Source: Candidatus Brocadiaceae bacterium
GTDB lineage: Bacteria; Planctomycetota; Brocadiia; Brocadiales; Bathyanammoxibiaceae
DNA: 17,047 bases
Direction: 5' to 3'
Assembly: GCA_030018855.1 (NCBI GenBank)
Contig: JASEHG010000020.1
Coordinates: forward strand, 1-17,047
The first letter of the stretch is position 1, and every line of letters begins with the position of its first letter. Below the pieces are notes generated by a model. The model was not told where the DNA came from and did no database searches. It worked only from the letters and a program-made list of their open reading frames with translations. Of this stretch, positions 6,690-14,338 are shown one piece after another. A program made the position numbers and the translations under genes.

Positions 6690-7832
6690 GTGACCAGAGT
6701 TGCAATAACTCAGTGCGACAGCTATGAACCAGAGGTCGTCCTTCAAAAAATCCAAAAGCTTGTGGACTCTATCGGTGGGATTGACAAATTTGTCCGTCCA
6801 GGGTGTAAGGTCCTTTTAAAACCTAACCTGCTCTCGGCTGGGACACCTGAACAGGCCATCACCACCCATCCAGTGGTCGTGGATGCAGTGCTTCGCATGG
6901 TAAAGCAACGTGGTGCCCAGGTAATTATGGGTGACAGCAGTGTAGATAGCAACTGGAAGACTATCATTTCCAAAAGTGGCCTCCAGGCGGTTTGTGAAAG
7001 ACACGGCGTACCCCTGAAAAATTTAAGCCTTGTGAATTCCGTTCCCAAACCTAGCAATACCTTCAAAAATCTAGAGCTGGCTGAGACCCTGGACGAGGTG
7101 GACGTAGTCATCAACCTGCCCAAGATTAAGACGCATTCCCAGGTATATCTAACCTGTGCGGTAAAAAATCTTTACGGTCTGGTTGTTGGAAAGAGAAAAC
7201 TCAACTGGCATCTGAAGACCGGAATCAACCATGATATCTTTGCCGATTTGATTGTGGAAATTGCTGACCAGGTCAAGCCAGCTCTAACAATAGTTGATGG
7301 TATATTAGCTATGGAAGGAGACGGGCCGGGTGCCGCAGGTACCCCTAGATACCTGAACTGCCTGATTGCAGGTACAGATTGCATGGCAATTGACAGGGTA
7401 GTGGCTGAATTGGTGGGTGCAGACCTGCGCCTTTTCTACACACACCAATCAGCAAGACGTAAGAATATCGGCACGAACAGTCTGGATCGGATTGACCTCG
7501 TTGGAGATGTGTCCATAGAAAAGCTGAAGGTAAAGGATTTTCATTTCCCGACCCCGGCCGGAGTAATTATGATGCCTGAAGTACTCCGTCCTTATCTTCG
7601 GCACTACTTAACGGCCAAGCCTGTGGTTGAACCCTCAAAATGCATTTTATGCCGTAAATGCGTGGAGCAATGCCCCACAAAGGTGATGTCCACCGATCCC
7701 GTAGCAAAGATAGTCATCAATTATACGGAATGCATCCGTTGCGCCTGTTGCATTGAAGTCTGCCCCGAAGGGGCCCTTGCAATGAAAAAAGGGGTGGTCG
7801 GGAAGATAGCAGACCTGGCAGGTATTACGTAG
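6690..7832 (+). CDS. DUF362 protein with two 4Fe-4S ferredoxin motifs
   Basis: A 380-residue protein. Residues about 1-300 are a DUF362 domain, with VLLKPNLLS, VVINLPKIKTHSQVYLT and KNLYGLVVGKRK characteristic of the family. The C-terminus holds two 4Fe-4S motifs: C318-x2-C321-x2-C324-x3-C328-P and C348-x2-C351-x2-C354-x3-C358-P. The start is a GTG preceded by GGGAG at good spacing, one of the few proper ribosome sites here. DUF362 proteins have no settled biochemical role. Inside a block of radical SAM genes the ferredoxin end could supply the electrons those enzymes need (inference). It is probably co-transcribed with its neighbours, with gaps of 27 and 54 nt. Confidence 0.87.
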   Translation: MTRVAITQCDSYEPEVVLQKIQKLVDSIGGIDKFVRPGCKVLLKPNLLSAGTPEQAITTHPVVVDAVLRMVKQRGAQVIMGDSSVDSNWKTIISKSGLQAVCERHGVPLKNLSLVNSVPKPSNTFKNLELAETLDEVDVVINLPKIKTHSQVYLTCAVKNLYGLVVGKRKLNWHLKTGINHDIFADLIVEIADQVKPALTIVDGILAMEGDGPGAAGTPRYLNCLIAGTDCMAIDRVVAELVGADLRLFYTHQSARRKNIGTNSLDRIDLVGDVSIEKLKVKDFHFPTPAGVIMMPEVLRPYLRHYLTAKPVVEPSKCILCRKCVEQCPTKVMSTDPVAKIVINYTECIRCACCIEVCPEGALAMKKGVVGKIADLAGIT

Positions 7833-7886
7833 TGCGGTTGGAAGCCCAAGAACACAGGGGACAATTGGAACTCAGATAACAAACAC

Positions 7887-8753
7887 ATGACGCTAAAACT
7901 GGATTTGCATATTCACTCTGTGTCTAACGGAAAGATACATGTGGATTGTGACCAACTGAAAGAGTCTCTGCTTAAGAAGGGCTTGCACGGTGTAGCCGTA
8001 ACAAATTTTTTTGACATCTCACACGCCTTACTGTTAAAGGAACAGCTCAAAGAATTTATTATTATAGTGGGTCAGGAAGTCTGGACAAAGGATGGCCACG
8101 TTATCGGCCTGGGCCTCAAGGAAAGGGTGACTGACTTTCTAAGCGCCGAAGAGACGATTGGCCGTATCCACGAGCAGGGGGGAATCGCCGTAGCGCCCCA
8201 CCCCTACCTATTTGTCTCTTTCTGTCTGGGAGAGAAAGTAACGTCCCTCCCCATTGACGCCATAGAGGTCTATAACGGACTTGCAGGGGGCCTCCTGATT
8301 CCAAATTTTTTAGCCAAGAGAGCGGCCCAAAAGAGGAATATTCCGCAAGTCGCTTCCACAGATACAACTGATGCCGCATCTATTGGTCAGACTTATACGG
8401 AGGTTCTTGTAGAAAATCCTGACCGCATACTGGAGGCAGTCCGGACGGGGCAGGTTAAGTTGCACAAACGTGCATTGCCACTACCGTTTGCCTTTGTCTT
8501 TAAGGGCCTCTTTTATTCATCAAACGTGGCCCCATGCCCAGTCCACTCGTTTCCCTGTCTTGTATGCGGGAAAACGATGGCCGTGAGGATGTTTAAAGAT
8601 AAGCGCTACTGTCTTGATTGTGGAAAAGAGGAGTGGACGCGCATAGTCTGCTGTACCAATGAGCATTTTCTGTGCATTGAATGCGTGGCGAAAAGAAATT
8701 TAGCCATAAGCCAGGAGATGTGGGGAACGACCAAGGAGGCGATTAAGATTTAA
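7887..8753 (+). CDS. PHP-domain protein with a cysteine-rich C-terminus
   Basis: A 288-residue protein. Residues 1-200 resemble the PHP metal-dependent phosphoesterase fold: DLHIH at 6-10, GQE at 62-64, H71 in GHVIGLG, and APHP at 103-106. Two usual ligand sites are altered: the TDH motif reads TNF (39-41), and SDAH reads STDTTD (157-162). The C-terminus carries zinc-finger-like cysteines C217, C224, C227, C242, C245, C255, C256, C263 and C266. It may still be a hydrolase with fewer metals, or a scaffold. The start ATG has no Shine-Dalgarno. The next gene begins 2 nt after the stop, so the two are surely co-transcribed. The cysteine-rich tail was not matched to a named family. Confidence 0.8.
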   Translation: MTLKLDLHIHSVSNGKIHVDCDQLKESLLKKGLHGVAVTNFFDISHALLLKEQLKEFIIIVGQEVWTKDGHVIGLGLKERVTDFLSAEETIGRIHEQGGIAVAPHPYLFVSFCLGEKVTSLPIDAIEVYNGLAGGLLIPNFLAKRAAQKRNIPQVASTDTTDAASIGQTYTEVLVENPDRILEAVRTGQVKLHKRALPLPFAFVFKGLFYSSNVAPCPVHSFPCLVCGKTMAVRMFKDKRYCLDCGKEEWTRIVCCTNEHFLCIECVAKRNLAISQEMWGTTKEAIKI

Positions 8754-8755
8754 CT

Positions 8756-10249
8756 ATGAATATCCTTCTCGTCTATCCCCAGTACGTCCATCACAGCTCT
8801 TACGATGCTCGCTCCCCTTCCCTTTCCCTGCTTTATTTGGCTTCCCGTCTAGAGAAAGACAATCATCAAGTTAAGATATTTGATGCCTCACTTGGCTCCA
8901 TAAAAAGGACAGGAGAGGGGTTTCTCTACGGGATGGGCAATGAGGAAGTCGCCAAAGAGCTGCAAAACGAGAGTTTTGACCTGGTCGGTATCACCTGTTC
9001 CTTTGCCTCTCGTTGGCCATTTGTGGCCTCCCTTGCCAAAATGTTCAAGGAACTGCACCCCGGTATCCCAGTGGTCACAGGAGGTTTGTTCCCCACCTAC
9101 GACTGGACGTTTTGCCTTGAACAATCCAGGGATATTGACATAATCATACTTGGCGAGGGAGAAGAAACGCTGGCCTCCATCACCCAGGGTCTTGAGAAGG
9201 GGTGCTCTATCAATGAGGCTTGTTCTCCGGTTGACGGTGTTGCCTGGCGGGATGGAAACAATATCAAAAAGAATGATAAAACCCGTTTCCTCAGGGACCT
9301 TGACAGCCTGCCATTTCCTGCCTGGCATCTCCTGGATTTGAAGCACTGCTTTGCAAATCAAAAGAATCTGTATGAACTGCGTCCACCCTTTCTCACGGTA
9401 TTGTCGTCAAGGGGTTGCCCTTATGCTTGCACTTTCTGCAATATGTATATCACCCATAGCCGTAAATGGCGGTTCCGCTCTCCGAAGAACTTTGTAGACG
9501 AGCTAGAATTCCTCAAGAGAAAATACGCCGTAAACCATTTCTTTATAGCGGACGACAACTTTAGTGTGGACCTTGACCGGGCTAAAGACATCTGCAGGGA
9601 GATCTTGAATCGCCGCCTTGACATCTGCTACAACGCATCAAACGGCCTAAGTATCAAGACGCTTGACAAGGAATTACTCAGCCTCATGAAGGCCTCTGGA
9701 TGCGGAAGCGTAGCCATGGCGATAGAATCTGGCAGTGAGAGGATACGCAACGAGGTCTACAAAAAACACCTGCCCACGGAGAAGATTTATCAGGCGGTAA
9801 CGTGGTGCGAAGAGGTAGGTCTCCCCTCCATAGGGTTTTTCATGGTTGGCGCCCCTGGGGAAAACCGCCAGAGCATAGAAGAAACAAAGAAGATAATTGA
9901 AGACCTGCCCCTTACGCTCTGCACCTGTGGTGTTTTCACCCCCTATCCTGGGACTGCGCTTTTTGATGAGTGTCTTAAAAAGGGTTATCTGGAGGTAAAC
10001 AACCCGGAAGACATCCGCCGGCTAGAATTTTCTACTTGCATACTGAAAACCCCGGATTTCTCAGCGGAAGACGTCGTGGCCTGGCAGAAGGAAATCTATC
10101 TCCATTTTCTTAAGACCAAATGGCCCAAACTCCTCCTACAGCTGATTAAACCAAACGGTATAGTAAACCTTTCTCAAGTTGGCTTCTTTAGAAAATTTAT
10201 GGACTGTGGATTTTTGCAAAAGTTACTCCCACACCATGCGTTGTCTTGA
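8756..10249 (+). CDS. B12-binding radical SAM protein (2 of 3)
   Basis: 497 residues with the same layout as the other two B12 radical SAM enzymes: a cobalamin-binding domain over about 1-150 (GGLFPTYDW, IIILGEGEE), then a radical SAM barrel with C221-x3-C225-x2-C228 in SRGCPYACTFC, and MAIESGSERI and GFFMVGAPGE further on. The usual histidine of the GGxHPT loop is phenylalanine here (GGLFPT), which may change how cobalamin sits. It likely catalyses radical methylation or another C-C reaction; the substrate is unknown. The start lies 2 nt behind the PHP gene; an AAGGAGG is present but about 16 nt away, so coupling is likely. The 124-nt gap that follows has a weak promoter-like pair (TTGATA/TAAACT, 10274-10303). 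Confidence 0.88.
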   Translation: MNILLVYPQYVHHSSYDARSPSLSLLYLASRLEKDNHQVKIFDASLGSIKRTGEGFLYGMGNEEVAKELQNESFDLVGITCSFASRWPFVASLAKMFKELHPGIPVVTGGLFPTYDWTFCLEQSRDIDIIILGEGEETLASITQGLEKGCSINEACSPVDGVAWRDGNNIKKNDKTRFLRDLDSLPFPAWHLLDLKHCFANQKNLYELRPPFLTVLSSRGCPYACTFCNMYITHSRKWRFRSPKNFVDELEFLKRKYAVNHFFIADDNFSVDLDRAKDICREILNRRLDICYNASNGLSIKTLDKELLSLMKASGCGSVAMAIESGSERIRNEVYKKHLPTEKIYQAVTWCEEVGLPSIGFFMVGAPGENRQSIEETKKIIEDLPLTLCTCGVFTPYPGTALFDECLKKGYLEVNNPEDIRRLEFSTCILKTPDFSAEDVVAWQKEIYLHFLKTKWPKLLLQLIKPNGIVNLSQVGFFRKFMDCGFLQKLLPHHALS

Positions 10250-10373
10250 GCATGGACTCCAAGACTTTTTTTCTTGATAATAGAGCCATATCTGGTGTAA
10301 ACTTAGGCGTTTAATGCAGAAATTCTTGGAAAGGCATAAACCGGGCTTGATACTCTAAAACGGGTCTCACTCT

Positions 10374-11450
10374 ATGAATAAGCTGATAAAACACGCTGCC
10401 TTCGCAAAAGAAATCTTAAAAGGGCACATACTGCAAAAAAACATCCCTGTCCTCGTTACATTGTGTGTCACTAACAGGTGCAATCTTAAATGCACCTATT
10501 GCTATGAAGAATGTTTTAAAAGGCCCGAAAGAGATTTCACAACGGAAGAACTGCTGTCGTTAATTGATGAACTCTCGGAAGCGGGGACCAGGTATATTTC
10601 ACTTAACGGTGGCGAGGCCCTCCTGAGAGACGATATTGAAACTCTCGTAGATAGAATAAACGAAAAGAATATATTGTGCCATCTGAGTACAAATGGTATG
10701 CTTATCCCAAAGAAGATTAACGCTGTAAGAAAAGTAGATTCCATAGCAATAAGTATAGATGGCGATAGAGAAAGCAATGACTTAAATCGCGGGACAGGCA
10801 CATACGATAAGATTATTGAGGCCTTCGGTAGCCTGAAAGCAAATCACATTGATTTTCAAACAAGTACCGTTGTCACAAAAAATAACGAAAACGCCGTTGA
10901 CGAAATCATGGGCCTTGCCTTAAAATATGGATTTAAGGCGCAGTTTAGTCTATTGAGGAGACAAGACTCACCCAATAAAGACATAGGTTTAGAAGACGAG
11001 CAAATAAAGACACTGGTTCAAAGAATTATAGATTATAAGAAAAAGGGATTCCCCGTATTCTTCTCGTGCGACTCTTATGAAAATGTGTTAAATTGGCCCT
11101 TTTCCTACGACAAGCAGATAATCTTTAATGAACCTTTGAATGGTTATAAGCCTATAAAGTGCTATATAAAGAGATTTGCATGCCACATTGAAGCGAACGG
11201 CCTGGTTTATCCATGCGTGGTATTGGTAAATAAGTTCAGGGCGCTAAACTTTCTGGACGTTGGTTTTAAAAAGGCATGGCAAAACCTGGAGAAGAATAAT
11301 TGTAAGGCGTGTTACTGTGTATGCCACAGTGAGCTTAATCAAATCTTTGGATTAAGACCGAAGGCAATATGGAACCTTAGGGACTACATCAAGAAATATT
11401 ATAGTGTCCGAAGGAATGCCACAGTGGGCTTAATCAAATCTTTGGATTAA
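10374..11450 (+). CDS. Radical SAM/SPASM protein
   Basis: 358 residues. C36-x3-C40-x2-C43 (CNLKCTYC) binds the SAM cluster; the SAM-binding motif is GGEA (79-82) rather than GGEP. The C-terminal SPASM domain is rich in cysteines: C263, C270, C281 (LVYPCVV) and then C310, C313, C315 and C317 (NNCKACYCVC), enough for two auxiliary Fe-S clusters. It likely oxidises or cross-links a peptide or modifies a small molecule; no partner is evident. The last 12 or so codons are read through a second copy of a hairpin-bearing repeat whose first copy lies 95 nt upstream in a different frame, so the natural C-terminus may have been altered. There is no good ribosome site. Confidence 0.86.
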   Translation: MNKLIKHAAFAKEILKGHILQKNIPVLVTLCVTNRCNLKCTYCYEECFKRPERDFTTEELLSLIDELSEAGTRYISLNGGEALLRDDIETLVDRINEKNILCHLSTNGMLIPKKINAVRKVDSIAISIDGDRESNDLNRGTGTYDKIIEAFGSLKANHIDFQTSTVVTKNNENAVDEIMGLALKYGFKAQFSLLRRQDSPNKDIGLEDEQIKTLVQRIIDYKKKGFPVFFSCDSYENVLNWPFSYDKQIIFNEPLNGYKPIKCYIKRFACHIEANGLVYPCVVLVNKFRALNFLDVGFKKAWQNLEKNNCKACYCVCHSELNQIFGLRPKAIWNLRDYIKKYYSVRRNATVGLIKSLD

Positions 11451-11463
11451 GACTGAAGGTAAT
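11321..11463 (+). repeat. Imperfect direct repeat, each copy with a perfect hairpin
   Basis: A 48-nt unit at 11321-11368 recurs at 11416-11463 with three mismatches. Each copy contains CTTAATC, a 9-nt loop and GATTAAG (11334-11356 and 11429-11451). The first copy is inside the SPASM domain; the second is read one frame over and supplies the stop codon of that gene. Confidence 0.8.
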
Positions 11464-11471
11464 AAGGTAAC

Positions 11472-11621
11472 ATGGAACGCAGCAAAAGTTTCTATGCCTC
11501 TAACCTAATGTTCGTTATGGCTTTGGTAAAAATAGGAAAACATGGTGGTAGCCTTTCTTACCCGTTCCCGGGCAAGCAGGAACTGGACTCTAATAGTTTT
11601 TCTTTACGGAGGGGCAACTAG
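11472..11621 (+). CDS. Possible 49-residue small protein
   Basis: An ATG at 11472 opens 49 codons ending at TAG (11619-11621), 2 nt before the next radical SAM gene. It begins MERSKSFYASNLMFVMALVK, and the second half is rich in Gly, Ser and Pro (GGSLSYPFPGK). AAGG sits 4-5 nt upstream of the start. It fills the 173-nt gap, and its last codons carry the GGAGGGG ribosome site of the next gene. A modified-peptide precursor or leader peptide is conceivable, but a chance open frame of this length is quite likely. Confidence 0.2.
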   Translation: MERSKSFYASNLMFVMALVKIGKHGGSLSYPFPGKQELDSNSFSLRRGN

Positions 11622-11623
11622 TT

Positions 11624-12625
11624 ATGTTCCAATCTCTAAATACGGCAATACTTTATTACAGAGTCGGTAAGAACATGTCATTGGCGAACATATATAGCAT
11701 GCTGAGATGGAAATATCTTAACGACATACGCAAAGTGGAAACGCCCTGGATTATAATCCTGGGCATTACGTATCGCTGTCAGTGCTCTTGCAGCCACTGT
11801 TCGGCTGGAGCGGGCAGAGAGAGCGATAAATATAAGATTGAAACACCAAAGGAACTGACACTTGAAGAAATAAAGGGCATCCTGGACCAGGCTTCCGAGA
11901 TAGGCATTCCAAAAATTGACCTCTTCGGCGGAGAGCCTTTAATCAGAGAAGACATAGTAGACATTGTTGCCCACGGTGCCAAGAGAGGTCTCTACATGGC
12001 AATCACCACGAATGGCGAATATCTAACAAAAGACCTCACAGTCGCCCTTAAGAAAGCAGGGGTAAATTGCATAAACATAAGCCTGGATAGTGCCTCAGAA
12101 AGGGTACATGACCGTTTGAGAGGAAGGGTGGGTCTCTATAAAAAGGTAGTAGAGGGGATTAAAGATTGCCACGAGGTGGGGATTCCAAGCATTGTGTCTA
12201 CCTGTGTGACCCGGAAACGGGTAGCAAGTAAGGACTTTAAAGAAATGATTGCTTTATCCAGAGACTTGAAGGCCTCTGCAGTAAGGATATTGTTCCCCAG
12301 CCAGGCAGGGAGATGGAACGAAAATAGAGAAATAGTTTTAAGCGAGGAGGAGCAGGTAGCGGTAATTGATTCTCTTGACTCTTCTTTCTGTTTTATTGAA
12401 GGCGCATTTTCAGTGGCAGGTAAAAAGAAGGTTTGTCAGGCCCTCAGGAAAAAGATGTTATATATTTCACCTTACGGTGATGTGCAAGTCTGTGTGGCTA
12501 TAAATAAATCGTTTGGAAATGTAAGGAACGGTTCTTTAAAGGAGGCAATAAAAGGGATGTGGAGCCATCCCTCTTTTGTTAAAAACAAGGACTGCTGCGC
12601 TGCAGGGGAGTTTATATATAGTTAG
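11624..12625 (+). CDS. Radical SAM protein with reduced SPASM-like tail
   Basis: 333 residues. The SAM-cluster motif is C52-x3-C56-x2-C59, with an extra cysteine (C54) inside it; GGEP is at 102-105. The C-terminal region resembles SPASM in its spacing: VCQALRKK, then GDVQVCVAINKSFGNV, then a CC pair. It has fewer cysteines than the two SPASM genes upstream, so perhaps one auxiliary cluster or none. The core shows normal radical SAM features such as TTNGEYL and INISLDSAS. The ATG is well placed behind GGAGGGG (about 9 nt), so this start is firm. The substrate is unknown. It lies between a SPASM gene and the third B12 radical SAM gene. Confidence 0.85.
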   Translation: MFQSLNTAILYYRVGKNMSLANIYSMLRWKYLNDIRKVETPWIIILGITYRCQCSCSHCSAGAGRESDKYKIETPKELTLEEIKGILDQASEIGIPKIDLFGGEPLIREDIVDIVAHGAKRGLYMAITTNGEYLTKDLTVALKKAGVNCINISLDSASERVHDRLRGRVGLYKKVVEGIKDCHEVGIPSIVSTCVTRKRVASKDFKEMIALSRDLKASAVRILFPSQAGRWNENREIVLSEEEQVAVIDSLDSSFCFIEGAFSVAGKKKVCQALRKKMLYISPYGDVQVCVAINKSFGNVRNGSLKEAIKGMWSHPSFVKNKDCCAAGEFIYS

Positions 12626-12749
12626 GAAGTTAAACCCCATTTTCCGCCTGAAAAAGACTCTTTACGGTCTATCCTCTTGCCTCGCATTTTTCCTCTATAG
12701 CCGTAGGGTCTTAAAAGAGGGGTGCGTATTTGGAAGCTAATCAAAAGAT

Positions 12750-14261
12750 ATGAAGGTCACACTGATTCGCCCACCCGCATACAGTGCAGGTATAATGGGG
12801 GCTCAACGAGTACCATTTTTGGGCATCCTTTACGTTGGTGCAGCAGCCAGGGAGGCCGGCCATACCGTTGACATCGTAGACATGTGCGGGGAGGACATCT
12901 CACATACGGAGATTGTTTACGATAAATACGTTGCCTATGGGATGCCTTTCTCGCGGCTAGACACGCGGACGAAGGCCTCCGATGTGTTAGGCTTCACCTG
13001 CACGTTCTCCCAGGATTGGGTATTCAACCGAGAATTAATCCGGTACGTACGAAAATTGTATCCCAACAGCACTTTCGTCGCTGGGGGAGAACATATCTCG
13101 GCAGCACCGGAATATTGTCTCCAGGATTGTCCAGAACTGGACATCTGCATCGTTGGTGAAGGCGAGGAAGTATTTACGCAGTTGTTAAGCGTACTGGAGA
13201 AGGGAGGCGACTGGGCGGAGGTGCCCAGCCTGGTCTACTCCCACCCAAAAAGAAAAGAAATCTGCCGCACACCCCGGGCAAATAGAATCAAGAATATTGA
13301 CAACGTCCCCCGGCCTGCCTGGGACCTCATTCCTGTGGAGAATTATCTTTCGGAAGGACTGAACTACCACATAAAGCGCGGACGCACCATGCCGATGCTT
13401 GCCAGCCGAGGTTGTCCACATAAATGCACCTTCTGTTCCAGCCAGAATATGTGGACCAGGCGCTGGATTCCACGGACCCCCGCTCTGGTTGTGGACGAAA
13501 TGGAATACTACATCAAAAAGTACTCAGCCAACAACTTCGTCTTTTCTGACCTTACTGCAGTAGTCCATAGAAACGGCATCATTGAGTTCTGCAATGAAAT
13601 TCTCCGCCGCAAGCTTAAGATTACCTGGCAACTCCCCACAGCACGCTCAGAGGCAATGGATTACGAGATATTAAAGCTCATGTATCAAGCAGGTTGCCGG
13701 GACCTAGATTTTGCCATAGAATCCGGCTCAGCAGAGGTACTTAGGAGTGTAAATAAAGGAAACAACCCCGAAAAGATCTTTTCCCTGATTAGAGACGGTT
13801 TGAACATTGGAATGAACTTGAGCGTCAATATCGTCTTAGGCCTGCCACGGGAGGGCTTACGAGGGTTTCTTAAGACATACTGGCTAATGATGAGGCTAGC
13901 GTTCATAGGGCTACAGGAAGTTAATGCCTTTCCTTTTGTGCCGTATCCGGGTTCCCCACTATTTGAAGAATTTCTAAGCAAAGGCAAGATTAAACTGAAC
14001 GATGGATTCTTTCTAAGTTTGTTTGGTTATGCCGACCTGTCACACGCAGTATCTTGGTCGGAGGCGTTTGGACCGAAGACCCTACGCTTCCTGAGACTGT
14101 TTTTGATGTCCAGTTTTTATATCGTCATGTTTCTTTCTCACCCAAGTCGTATAATACGGTTGATTTCTAATGTTGTACGGGGCGTCAGCACTACTAAGCT
14201 GGAAGGCGTACTAGGACGGGTGTTTCAAAATGTCAAGGTCTGCTTTTTCAGAAGGGTCTGA
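12750..14261 (+). CDS. B12-binding radical SAM protein (3 of 3)
   Basis: 503 residues. The N-terminal cobalamin-binding domain has GGEHISAAPEYC and ICIVGEGEEVF. The radical SAM motif C222-x3-C226-x2-C229 is in SRGCPHKCTFC, followed by DFAIESGSAEVL and IVLGLPREG. The C-terminal 70 residues include a hydrophobic stretch (LRLFLMSSFYIVMFLS) that might associate with membrane. Compared with the other two, the motif surroundings differ enough to suggest separate substrates rather than recent duplicates. The reaction is probably radical C-methylation or C-C bond chemistry. There is no Shine-Dalgarno close to the ATG. A 77-nt gap leads to the epimerase gene. Confidence 0.88.
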   Translation: MKVTLIRPPAYSAGIMGAQRVPFLGILYVGAAAREAGHTVDIVDMCGEDISHTEIVYDKYVAYGMPFSRLDTRTKASDVLGFTCTFSQDWVFNRELIRYVRKLYPNSTFVAGGEHISAAPEYCLQDCPELDICIVGEGEEVFTQLLSVLEKGGDWAEVPSLVYSHPKRKEICRTPRANRIKNIDNVPRPAWDLIPVENYLSEGLNYHIKRGRTMPMLASRGCPHKCTFCSSQNMWTRRWIPRTPALVVDEMEYYIKKYSANNFVFSDLTAVVHRNGIIEFCNEILRRKLKITWQLPTARSEAMDYEILKLMYQAGCRDLDFAIESGSAEVLRSVNKGNNPEKIFSLIRDGLNIGMNLSVNIVLGLPREGLRGFLKTYWLMMRLAFIGLQEVNAFPFVPYPGSPLFEEFLSKGKIKLNDGFFLSLFGYADLSHAVSWSEAFGPKTLRFLRLFLMSSFYIVMFLSHPSRIIRLISNVVRGVSTTKLEGVLGRVFQNVKVCFFRRV

Positions 14262-14338
14262 GCATACCGTCGTTGAGGCCCTTGTCTGCTCCTACGGCAT
14301 ATTCAAGCGGTTTGAAATCAGGAGGACTCTACCAGTAA

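Noticed and set aside
12626..12749. Terminator in the gap before the third B12 radical SAM gene
   Set aside because: CCTCTT and AAGAGG can pair but only across a loop of about 36 nt, with no T-run after it.
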